A stretch of 6,824 nucleotides of DNA from contig CALARE010000021.1 in the NCBI GenBank assembly GCA_937888725.1, positions 1 to 6,824 of the forward strand. Reading direction: 5' to 3'. A model generated the notes under the pieces. The model saw only the letters and a list, made by a program, of their open reading frames with translations, did no database searches and had not been told where the DNA came from. Source of the stretch: an uncultured Alphaproteobacteria bacterium. GTDB lineage: Bacteria > Pseudomonadota > Alphaproteobacteria > CAAHEQ01 > UBA3637. The position numbers and the translations under genes are program-made. Positions 1 through 6,473 of the stretch are shown in pieces. The number at the start of each line of letters is the position of its first letter. Within the stretch, counting starts at the first letter, position 1.

Positions 1-163
1 GATGGGTTTATAAAAGCGGATAAAGATAGCAGATATGGATGAGTGAGCCGACTGACGTGTACATATCGAAGCATAGCGGAGGGGTACTCGAAGGAGGCTT
101 AATCGCCATAGATGCTGTCTTTAGGCACTTTTTAAACTTACTGGCAGTTGAGCATTTATTTTC
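1..163. other. left-edge segment without a confident gene
   Basis: No intact gene is recognised here. Positions 1-110 are about 46% G+C by hand count, clearly richer than the other intergenic DNA of the window. A plus-strand reading frame runs from ATG 39 to TAG 165-167 (42 codons, starts MSEPTDVYIS, ends AVEHLFS) but has no Shine-Dalgarno sequence. Frame 1 is open from position 1 to the TGA at 40-42 (reads DGFIKADKDSRYG), so a one-base slip near 38-42 would join the two into one C-terminal coding remnant. A minus-strand frame of 33 codons (109 down to 8) is also open. Frames this short can occur by chance. The segment could be the decayed 3' end of a gene or mobile element that starts left of the window. 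No clear terminator for the autotransporter is visible. Confidence 0.3.
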
Positions 164-3100
164 TTAGAAATGATACTTCACATTCGCAATCCCAGTATGG
201 TTGGTATAATCCCCTTTGAGGAGGCCTTCATATTCCAAACCAATCTCGGTGCGTTTATCAAGTTCTAAGCCCATTTTAACACCAATTTCAATACCAAAGC
301 GGTCCATTTCTTCCGTTTCATAGGCATAATTTGCTCCATTTAACAGAACAACGTTTGTATCCATTGTTGGAGCAATAAAGTCATAGGTTAATGCCGCTCT
401 TAATTCTGGATAGAACCACATATTTGGTGCTAAACGGTAGCCAATGGTGTATCTTGCCCCCAAAATACCAGTGAGTGTATGGCTATCTGTTGCTTCAATT
501 ATCTGCCCTAAAGAATCCTCATATTCCTTTTGCTTGGCATAAACATATCTAAACCCAATTTCAGGTGAAATCACACCACTCACCCAATTACCAACGACAA
601 CAGGGCCCAATTTATACCCCGCAATGGCTTGTGCTGCCACAACGTTCACGTCAAATTCAGATTCCACCGTGGTTGAAAAGACGGACCGATTTTCTTTAAC
701 CTTTGACGTGCCATACATAGCAAATGCATTGGTGTAAAAACGGCTTGGACTATATTCCGCATACAAAGCCCCTGCGGTCGTTTCAATTTCAGTATCACGA
801 GAATCAGTCCCCCCGTCACCCGAGGTATAGGCAATCATCGCACCGACTTTGAGCTCTTTAGTCAGTTTTGTTTCAATACCAGCGGCAAGACCATAACTAT
901 CCATATCCCATTTATTTTTGCCATCATATTCAGCTTGGGAATAAAGGCCTTCAACCCAAATATTGGACGTTTGACGTGGTTGTTTATAATGGATTTTACC
1001 GTTATAAACATAGTGTGAACGTTCCATAGAAGAATAGAACCGTTTGCCAATGGCATTGGAAATTTGACGCGTAATTTCATTGGCATGAGCGGTGATTAAA
1101 CTCGATGTATCAGGTGTAATGGCATTCATTGCATCTTGATATTCTTGTGAGTCAAAACCTTGCATTTGAGCTAACTCATGCAACCCCGAACGAATTGCGG
1201 TTGCATCTTCATTTTCATCCATTTTACCGCCATCAATCCATGCTTCAGAGGCGTCTTTATTATAATTTTCACAATTACCCGATGGGCAAAATGGGTTGAC
1301 AGGTTTGCTTGGTTTTGTCGAACCAGCTCCCCCTTGTGAGCCACCACCTGTGGTTGAGCCACGCTCAATCAAATAAACCCCTTGTTCCCCCTCTTTTTCT
1401 TTAATAGAGTACATGTGGTTGTCAGCAATACGAGCAAAGTTGCCCGTAATGCCTGATGAAGGGGTTGTCCCCTCACCTGCGGTCGCGGTATTAGATTCCA
1501 CCTTAAGGATTTGATATTCCTTCACCTCACCTTTTTGAATTTCATCTACATCAACAATCACTTGCAAGGTTGTCCCTGCATTTGAAATATTAATCTGATT
1601 GCCCGCCACAACATTACCATGCCCTGTATCACCAATATGGGTGATGACTCTTGAATTTGTGTTGACGTTAAAATCACCTGTATAAATGCTGTTTACACCC
1701 AAATCAACAATGGAGTTATTCAAATTAATCGTACCGATTGTTTTGTTTGTTGCTTGTTTGGTATTAATCCCTGTTAATTGGAGTGAACTATCGATGATGT
1801 TCATCGTGCCTGCGTTATACACATCACCTGATTGGTCAAAAAGGGTATGCCCATCCGTTGGATAAGGTGTTTCCGTATAAGGGACATAGTTAATGCCCAT
1901 CGTATCTTTCACATTTTGAATGTTCACCGTGCCAAGGTTGTAAATGTTGCTCCCTAAATCTGCCGTATTGTTTTTAAAGACAACCTTTGAGCCTGCAATC
2001 GTCATTTGAGCCCCAGCGTCATTATAAATAGCACCACCGAATTGAGCTTTGTTCCCATCAAATTCGGTTGTCCCATCTAACAGCATCACACCTTTATTGA
2101 AAATCGCACCACCGCCTGTGGTTGCCTCATTATTTTTAAAATAAACATCCCCATTAAAATTGACACGCCCTGTATCATTGGCGAACACTTCATTATAAAC
2201 AGCACCACCATAACCCTTAGCACTTTGACTTAATGCCTTGTTCCCTTCAAATACAACGCTTGTCCCTTTGGCAAAGGTGGTATTCCCCTCAGCATTATAA
2301 AGAGCACCCCCTCGTGCTTGGATAAAGTGGACATTGTGTTGTTTTAATTCTTCACTGGTATATTGGTTTTCAGCAATCAAATTTTTGACTTCATTATTCT
2401 TAAAAGTGATGGTTGAGGTGCCATCTGAATCAGGGTTAAAATTCACAGACGCATAATTGGCAATCGCCCCACCAACCGCATAGGTTGAAGCCGAAATTTT
2501 GTTCCCCTCAAACGTTGCATCACTATTAAAGGTGGCTACAGCATCCGCACCCAATGCTTGCATTGCCCCACCTTCACCATAGGAATAACCTTGATTTGCG
2601 TCAATTGTGTTGCCATAAAAAGAAACCGTATTGTTAAAGGTCAAACGCCCATCTGCCAAATAAACACCCGCACCATTACCCGTTGATTGTTCCCCAAATG
2701 AGATCACACTGTTGCCTGTGAAATTGGTGACACCGTTAAATTCCACCTCAGAATACTTGCCCAATGTGTAAAGTCCAGCCCCAGCAGCCACAGCACCAAA
2801 TGTTCCATCATTGAGTTCAGCCTTATTGCCTGTAAAGACGGTCGTCCCATCAAAGATGAGCTTCCCTTTCATATTAAAGGCACCTGCCCCATAGGCATAG
2901 CTATCATGCGTTGTTGAGAGGTTATTTACAAATGTCGTCAACCCTTTAAAATGAACCGTTGGAATGGACACCGCCTCACCATTAGCTGCATTTTCATTAT
3001 TGGAATAGTCTGTCCCCGCATTATAAAGACCCGCCCCACGGGAGAAATCACCATTTTCAGCTATATTACCCGAAAAAGTGGCCGATTTGGCAAAGGTAAC

Positions 3101-3913
3101 ATCCTTTTCATTATAAAGACCTGCCCCATCACTTTGTGTTGGAACAGCTATTTGCCCCCATTGTTGTGAAACAATATTATCCTTAAACGTTGCAGAACCT
3201 AAAAAGTTTAAATCCCCCTGATTATAAACGCCAGCCCCTTGTGACAAAGAAAGTGCATACCCTTTACTTCCCTTTGCACCTGAAACAATCGTATTTCCAT
3301 CAAATAAAGCGGTTGTATCTGAGGCAACTGTCATTGACTTTTCATTATAAACGCCAGCACCGCGTGCGGTCACCGCTGACGCTTCTTGGTTAAAGATTGT
3401 TGCCGCATCAATTGTATTATCAACAAAGGCAATACTCTTTCCCACAAATTCAAGGTTACCGTTATTCTTAATCGCCCCACCTAAAAAGCTTGTAATCGGG
3501 CTTTCATTCGGATTGTTAGGCAGATTTTTAGAATATTCATCCCCACGGACGGCAAAAGCAGGTTTTTGCACAAAAAAACCATCTTGAAATGTCACTTCAC
3601 CCATAAAGGATAAATCATAATTTTCAGCCGTTAGCCATGATTCATCATGGTACACTTTATTGATAAATTCTTGCCCAGGGTTGGGGATACTAAACCCACC
3701 AGCTGCATCTCCTTTTGAGGTTAAAGTAATCGAAGAAAACCCCTGTAAAAGTGCTGTTCTAAGCTCTGTCCCATCATTAATAGCGGCATATAAATCGTCA
3801 GCTGCCAATGCTTGATACGGCATTGCAACTGAACAAAGCAACATACTCACAAATGCAAAACGTACAGCAATCCCACTCAATCTGAACACCGTGTTCGAGC
3901 GATTATCCCCCAT
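164..3913 (-). CDS. PMP-repeat autotransporter (type Va secreted adhesin-like protein)
   Basis: This 1249-residue surface protein probably exports its own passenger through an outer-membrane barrel. Residues 1-37 are a signal peptide: basic start, hydrophobic core at about 15-32, and ALA at 35-37. Residues 145-660 carry about fifteen repeats of the form GGA(I/V/L)xN or GAG(V/L)YN followed by F-x-N-N or F-x-G-N, the signature of chlamydial polymorphic outer-membrane proteins and of beta-helix passengers. Residues 661-850 look like the end of a beta-helix. A Gly/Ser/Thr/Pro linker (852-873) and a CPSGNC loop (876-881) follow. A helical segment at about 935-965 leads into the autotransporter beta-domain (about 982-1249, begins NIWVEGLYSQ), which ends in the typical aromatic YHF. 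An RGD tripeptide lies at 123-125. The start is fixed by a perfect AGGAGG. Adhesion is inferred from the family; the ligand is unknown. Confidence 0.93.
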   Translation of the reverse strand: MGDNRSNTVFRLSGIAVRFAFVSMLLCSVAMPYQALAADDLYAAINDGTELRTALLQGFSSITLTSKGDAAGGFSIPNPGQEFINKVYHDESWLTAENYDLSFMGEVTFQDGFFVQKPAFAVRGDEYSKNLPNNPNESPITSFLGGAIKNNGNLEFVGKSIAFVDNTIDAATIFNQEASAVTARGAGVYNEKSMTVASDTTALFDGNTIVSGAKGSKGYALSLSQGAGVYNQGDLNFLGSATFKDNIVSQQWGQIAVPTQSDGAGLYNEKDVTFAKSATFSGNIAENGDFSRGAGLYNAGTDYSNNENAANGEAVSIPTVHFKGLTTFVNNLSTTHDSYAYGAGAFNMKGKLIFDGTTVFTGNKAELNDGTFGAVAAGAGLYTLGKYSEVEFNGVTNFTGNSVISFGEQSTGNGAGVYLADGRLTFNNTVSFYGNTIDANQGYSYGEGGAMQALGADAVATFNSDATFEGNKISASTYAVGGAIANYASVNFNPDSDGTSTITFKNNEVKNLIAENQYTSEELKQHNVHFIQARGGALYNAEGNTTFAKGTSVVFEGNKALSQSAKGYGGAVYNEVFANDTGRVNFNGDVYFKNNEATTGGGAIFNKGVMLLDGTTEFDGNKAQFGGAIYNDAGAQMTIAGSKVVFKNNTADLGSNIYNLGTVNIQNVKDTMGINYVPYTETPYPTDGHTLFDQSGDVYNAGTMNIIDSSLQLTGINTKQATNKTIGTINLNNSIVDLGVNSIYTGDFNVNTNSRVITHIGDTGHGNVVAGNQINISNAGTTLQVIVDVDEIQKGEVKEYQILKVESNTATAGEGTTPSSGITGNFARIADNHMYSIKEKEGEQGVYLIERGSTTGGGSQGGAGSTKPSKPVNPFCPSGNCENYNKDASEAWIDGGKMDENEDATAIRSGLHELAQMQGFDSQEYQDAMNAITPDTSSLITAHANEITRQISNAIGKRFYSSMERSHYVYNGKIHYKQPRQTSNIWVEGLYSQAEYDGKNKWDMDSYGLAAGIETKLTKELKVGAMIAYTSGDGGTDSRDTEIETTAGALYAEYSPSRFYTNAFAMYGTSKVKENRSVFSTTVESEFDVNVVAAQAIAGYKLGPVVVGNWVSGVISPEIGFRYVYAKQKEYEDSLGQIIEATDSHTLTGILGARYTIGYRLAPNMWFYPELRAALTYDFIAPTMDTNVVLLNGANYAYETEEMDRFGIEIGVKMGLELDKRTEIGLEYEGLLKGDYTNHTGIANVKYHF
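1934..3481 (-). repeat. coding repeats of the PMP-type beta-helix
   Basis: This part of the autotransporter gene encodes residues 145-660, where GGAI/GAGVYN-type turns recur about every 25-45 residues. Examples are GGAIKN at 146-151, GAGVYN at 185, 226 and 413 (last as GAGVYL), GAGLYN at 263 and 293, GGALYN at 535, GGAIFN at 601 and GGAIYN at 626. Each is followed by a strand ending in FxxN, such as FKNN or FEGN. At DNA level the anticoding strand repeatedly reads ATTATAAA followed by a C-rich stretch, so short direct repeats could allow recombination between units. The units are degenerate in length and sequence, so this is an ancient protein repeat and not a recent tandem amplification. Confidence 0.85.
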
Positions 3914-3919
3914 AAATAG

Positions 3920-3925
3920 CCTCCT
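3920..3925 (-). promoter_or_regulatory. ribosome binding site of the autotransporter
   Basis: The plus strand reads CCTCCT, giving AGGAGG on the coding strand, six bases before the ATG at 3913. This full anti-16S match fixes the start at the MGDNRSN end. Confidence 0.85.
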
Positions 3926-3942
3926 AAATGCATATTTATCAT

Positions 3943-3954
3943 AAAGTATACTTT
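3943..3954. promoter_or_regulatory. perfect 12-bp palindrome in the autotransporter leader
   Basis: AAAGTATACTTT is a perfect dyad about 30 bp upstream of the autotransporter start codon. The half-site AAGTAT recurs at 3963-3968. If transcription starts near 3958, the palindrome lies just inside the transcript, where an operator would block initiation. It could also be chance in AT-rich DNA. No regulator is encoded nearby. Confidence 0.3.
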
Positions 3955-3964
3955 TATATCTTAA

Positions 3965-3993
3965 GTATTATGTGAAGTTTTTTTAAATTGCAA
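3965..3993 (-). promoter_or_regulatory. possible sigma70-type promoter of the autotransporter
   Basis: On the minus strand, TTGCAA (3993-3988) is followed after 17 bases by TAATAC (3970-3965), which overlaps CATAAT (3972-3967, five of six matches to TATAAT but only 15 bases away). The predicted start near 3958 gives a leader of about 45 bases. T/A tracts upstream (T8 at 4007-4014, A9 at 4026-4034) could act as an UP-like element. The match is imperfect in either register. Confidence 0.3.
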
Positions 3994-4051
3994 GTGCTTT
4001 TTTATATTTTTTTTCAATTTGATTCAAAAAAAAATCCTTACAGAATCAGAC

Positions 4052-4080
4052 TTTAAATAACCCACTCATATTATTATAGT
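4052..4080 (+). promoter_or_regulatory. possible promoter of the folA-thyA operon
   Basis: TTTAAA (4052-4057), a 17-bp spacer and TATAGT (4075-4080, five of six matches to TATAAT) give a plausible sigma70 promoter with a leader of about 70 bases. A second, weaker option is TTTACA (4103-4108) with TAACGT (4126-4131), also 17 bp apart. An imperfect direct repeat, AAAAAAATCCTTACA at 4028-4042 and AAAAAAATCCTTTACA at 4093-4108, spans both candidates and may mark a duplicated promoter or a binding site. Confidence 0.35.
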
Positions 4081-4157
4081 ATTTTTAAAGATAAAAAAAT
4101 CCTTTACATCAAAAAATAAATCCGCTAACGTATCAACAAGACAAAAGGAGTTAACAA

Positions 4158-4715
4158 ATGGTTAAAATTGCAATCTGGTGTAGACATATGGGTGATAACA
4201 TTATCGGTATCGGACCTGATATCCCGTGGCATATTTCAAGTGATTTTAAAAGATTTCGTCGCCTGACAGATGGCAAGGCATTGCTTGTCGGACAAACAAC
4301 GTACGAAAGCTTTCCCAACCGCACATTGCCTAATCGTAAAATTTATATCCTCACATTTGAAAAGGATTATCAAGTTTCTGACCCCAGCATGCATCAGGTT
4401 ATCCCCCTTGAAAAAGTGGCCGATATTCAAGAGGAACTTTATATTTCTGGCGGGGCAAGTATTTATCAGCTGATGATGGAAAAAAGCATGCCCGATTTAA
4501 TTGTTGACAGTCTTTATATGGGAGAACTCAATCCTGATTTAACGGGGGCACCTGTCAGTATTCAAAAAAGCATTGATTTGATGGAAAAAAATTATCACAA
4601 AATAACAAATGATTTTATCCTTGATAACATCAACACCACCATTTGGGCAAAAAAGGGGGAAACGGTTGATGAAAAAACACTTGCACATTTGAAAAATCAA
4701 ATTTATAACGTTTAA
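4158..4715 (+). CDS. folA: dihydrofolate reductase, divergent, DfrA1-like motifs
   Basis: DHFR reduces 7,8-dihydrofolate to tetrahydrofolate with NADPH in the cytoplasm. The 185-residue protein shows GPDIPWH at 19-25, the acidic active-site residue D29 (E. coli D27), F33, T37, the cofactor-loop LLVGQTTYES (42-51), LPNRK with R60 (E. coli R57), and the SGGASIY turn at 97-103. GPDIPW, LLVG, LPNRK, SGGxxIY and a C-terminal NIN...IWxKKG recall the mobile trimethoprim-resistance DfrA1 group more than E. coli FolA (comparison from memory). The usual GDxxFP motif is not recognisable after residue 120, and the E. coli T113 position appears to be Asp (D117). About 19 residues extend beyond the family's normal end. 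An AGGAG at 4146-4150, seven bases upstream, supports this start. It is first in an operon with thyA. Catalytic activity is likely; inhibitor resistance is a guess. Confidence 0.88.
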   Translation: MVKIAIWCRHMGDNIIGIGPDIPWHISSDFKRFRRLTDGKALLVGQTTYESFPNRTLPNRKIYILTFEKDYQVSDPSMHQVIPLEKVADIQEELYISGGASIYQLMMEKSMPDLIVDSLYMGELNPDLTGAPVSIQKSIDLMEKNYHKITNDFILDNINTTIWAKKGETVDEKTLAHLKNQIYNV

Positions 4716-4748
4716 AGAAAAGACATATTTTATATAAAGGGAAAAATT

Positions 4749-5534
4749 ATGAAACAGTATCTTGATTTGTTAAGTGAAGTCATGAAAAATGGCACAGATA
4801 AACCCAACCGCACAGGGATTGACACCCGATCCCTTTTTGGGGCACAAATGCGGTTCGATTTAAGCAAAGGGTTCCCCCTCGTCACCACGAAAAAGGTGCA
4901 TTTAAAATCCATTATTCATGAGCTGATTTGGTTGCTTTCTGGCAATACAAACATCAAATATCTTAAAGATAATAATGTACGAATTTGGAACGAATGGGCT
5001 GATGAAAATGGTGATTTAGGCCCTGTTTATGGGGCACAATGGCGAAACTTTAACGGTCAAGGGATTGATCAGATTAAAGACGTGGTTAATTGCCTTAAAA
5101 CCAATCCGAATGATAGACGGATGATTGTAAGTGCATGGAACCCCGCTCAAATTGATCAAATGGCCCTGCCCCCTTGTCATGCGTTTTTTCAATTTTATAC
5201 CGCAAATGGCAAGCTTTCATGTCAATTGTATCAACGCAGTTGTGATTTATTTTTGGGTGTTCCGTTTAATATTGCCTCTTATTCATTGCTCACAATGATG
5301 ATGGCACAGGTGACGGGATTTGAAGCGGGTGATTTTGTCCACACATTGGGAGATGCCCACATCTATCACAACCATTTTGATCAAGTGAAGGAACAACTCA
5401 CTAGAACGCCATATGAATTGCCGACAATGAAAATCAACCCTGATGTAAAAGATATTGATGACTTTAAGTATGAAGATTTTGAGCTTATTGGTTATCAATC
5501 TCATCCAACATTAACGGGGGTTGTTGCAGTCTAA
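4749..5534 (+). CDS. thyA: thymidylate synthase
   Basis: ThyA methylates dUMP to dTMP using 5,10-methylenetetrahydrofolate, releasing dihydrofolate that the upstream gene product reduces. At 261 residues it is close to E. coli ThyA (264). All key residues are visible: R21 in NRTG, E58, W80, Y94 in GPVYG, R123 and R124 in NDRRMIVSAWN (phosphate contacts from the partner subunit), nucleophile C143 in LPPCHAFFQFY, R163, D166, N174 in GVPFN, and H204/Y206 in HIYHNH. The C-terminus is TGVVAV, where many ThyA proteins end in P-V-A-I/V. The start follows AAAGGGA (4736-4742) by six bases. The gene lies 33 bp after folA with no terminator between them, so the two are probably co-transcribed. Nothing in it looks damaged. 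Confidence 0.98.
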   Translation: MKQYLDLLSEVMKNGTDKPNRTGIDTRSLFGAQMRFDLSKGFPLVTTKKVHLKSIIHELIWLLSGNTNIKYLKDNNVRIWNEWADENGDLGPVYGAQWRNFNGQGIDQIKDVVNCLKTNPNDRRMIVSAWNPAQIDQMALPPCHAFFQFYTANGKLSCQLYQRSCDLFLGVPFNIASYSLLTMMMAQVTGFEAGDFVHTLGDAHIYHNHFDQVKEQLTRTPYELPTMKINPDVKDIDDFKYEDFELIGYQSHPTLTGVVAV

Positions 5535-5537
5535 AAA

Positions 5538-5570
5538 TGCCAATACCATTTTGATAAAATGGTGCAAATT
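5538..5570. terminator. hairpin after thyA, possible weak terminator
   Basis: ACCATTTT (5545-5552) and AAAATGGT (5556-5563) form a perfect 8-bp stem with a GAT loop. TGC (5538-5540) can pair with GCA (5564-5566) across a four-base bulge, and ATTTTA follows. The stem is AU-rich and the U-run is short, so it may end only part of the transcripts or serve as an mRNA 3' stabiliser. Confidence 0.4.
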
Positions 5571-5633
5571 TTACGCTAACCCATTGCTTTAATTACGTTT
5601 TATAACGCCTTAAAACAAAAATAGGATTTTAAA

Positions 5634-5831
5634 ATGCTCAGACACATTTTACTTGCCCTCTTAATCTTAATGCTTGTTAAAGGATTTATGTACTTTTTTC
5701 TAGCCACTCATATCAAATATTTGGCACAAAAAATGGCTGACATTGACCCGTTACAATATAAGATTTTTGGAATGCTCCTCTTTTTTATGAGCTTTGTTCT
5801 TTGGGTCGGCTGGTTGCGGTATATGTTTTAA
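5634..5831 (+). CDS. small two-helix inner-membrane protein, YjeT/DUF2065-like
   Basis: This 65-residue protein has two hydrophobic helices (about 4-24 and 44-62) joined by a short polar segment (25-43). Pattern and spacing match recalled YjeT/DUF2065 proteins: ALxLxLVxG near the start (here LLILMLVKG, with K16 where Glu is usual), then a Lys-containing stretch, a Met-x-x-(I/L) turn (MADID), an FG at 45-46 leading the second helix, and an Arg near the end (R62). Family function is unknown; in other proteobacteria members often sit near hflK/hflC and degP, which are not seen here. AGGA (5623-5626), seven bases upstream, supports the start. It is about 100 bp after thyA beyond a hairpin, so it may have its own promoter. 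The length and composition also allow an unrelated membrane peptide. Confidence 0.6.
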   Translation: MLRHILLALLILMLVKGFMYFFLATHIKYLAQKMADIDPLQYKIFGMLLFFMSFVLWVGWLRYMF

Positions 5832-5873
5832 TGTAAAATCCACAAGGCTGTGCGTTCAAATAAGATAGTCGCC

Positions 5874-5961
5874 AGTATCTTGGGGGAACTTCCCAAACAC
5901 AAGCATCTTGGGATAAAACGCAAGTATCTTGGGGGAACTTTCCAAACACAAGTATCTTGGG
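5874..5961. repeat. two 39-bp direct repeats containing four AG(T/C)ATCTTGGG motifs
   Basis: Copies at 5874-5912 and 5923-5961 differ at two positions and are separated by 10 bp (period 49). Each copy begins and ends with the 11-mer AG(T/C)ATCTTGGG, so the motif occurs at 5874, 5902, 5923 and 5951, with offsets 28, 21 and 28 bp. Between the motifs, TTGGG and CCCAA arms (5880-5884 and 5892-5896) can form a hairpin. The upstream AAGATA (5862-5867) pairs with TATCTT of the first motif, and the last motif pairs with GCCCAGATAT (5974-5983), so both outer edges are also dyad elements. Two copies and a 10-bp spacer rule out an ordinary CRISPR array. Confidence 0.85.
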
Positions 5962-5991
5962 CTCTTGTTTTTTGCCCAGATATCGGTTTTT
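5952..5991 (+). terminator. hairpin and T-run, probable intrinsic terminator
   Basis: GTATCT-T-GGGC (5952-5962) pairs with GCCC-AGATAT (5974-5983) with one bulged T and an 11-base T-rich loop, and TTTTT follows at 5987-5991 after a short CGG. It would end transcripts from the small membrane-protein gene, about 120 bp past its stop. The left arm is the fourth copy of the repeat motif, so the structure may belong to the repeat element and not be a dedicated terminator. Confidence 0.45.
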
Positions 5992-6297
5992 CATCACCCT
6001 GATAGGCTTAAAAAAAACCAGCTCTCAATGAACCATTTTGGTGATTTAGCACATCAAGGATAAGGGGATATATCGCCATATTGGCCAATTCAATTTTAAA
6101 TTTCAAATCATATAATTATTTTATTTAATTAAATCAATACATAAAGGTACAATAACGCCCTTTTACAAAAAAGCATATAGGCATTTTAAACCGATTTGTC
6201 AAGCCTGTTTGAAAAAATTTTATGCTCATCAATTGTGGGCAATTAGCACACCCTGCCATCATCAGCAATCATAACTTTTTGCTTTGAAAAATAGATT

Positions 6298-6473
6298 TCT
6301 ATTTTCTCACCAGCTGTTATTTTTGATACGCACCTGCCCGATTTTTGCCTGCCAACGATTATTTTTGCTGGGCGAGTTGCCATTTTGCTAACCAAACGGC
6401 TCTATTTTCTCGCTAACTGTTATTTTTGATACGCACCTGCCTGATTTTTGCCTGCCAACTGTTATTTTTGATA
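6298..6473. repeat. imperfect 103-bp-period duplication with CTGTTATTTTTGATA motifs
   Basis: About 72 bp starting at 6298 (TCTATTTTCTC) recur from 6401, offset 103. Shared blocks include CTGTTATTTTTGATA followed by CGCACCTGCC (6314 and 6417) and GATTTTTGCCTGCCAAC (6340 and 6443). The CTGTTATTTTTGATA motif appears exactly at 6314, 6417 and 6459 and in degenerate form at 6356 (CGATTATTTTTGCTG). Within each unit the two motif copies are 42 bp apart. The 31-bp stretch between units contains TTTTGCTAACC-type sequence and is not repeated. The array lies about 165 bp before the first DnaA box. Confidence 0.85.

Noticed and set aside
60..107. Resemblance to the 3' end of 23S rRNA (GGTACT followed by GGCTTAATCGCC)
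   Set aside because: The nearly invariant GTACTAAT and the preceding helix are absent, and the spacing is wrong. Conservation of 23S makes so diverged a copy implausible.
79..127. GGAGGGGTACTCGAAGGAGG looks like the 5' half of a class II tRNA
   Set aside because: No matching 3' acceptor (CCCCTCC), anticodon arm or T-arm follows.
110..163. Terminator hairpin for the autotransporter (ATGCT/AGCAT arms)
   Set aside because: The loop is over 30 bases, the stem is only five pairs and no U-run follows in the minus direction.
5874..5961. Short CRISPR array
   Set aside because: There are only two repeats, the spacer is 10 bp and no cas genes are present. The internal 11-mer structure explains the repeat better.
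5785..5997. Minus-strand open frame of 70 codons over the 39-bp repeats
   Set aside because: It is antisense to the end of the small membrane-protein gene, and its apparent periodicity only reflects the DNA repeat.
6196..6226. Possible promoter TTGTCA / TATGCT
   Set aside because: The spacer is 19 bp, the -10 match is weak, and no gene follows within the window.
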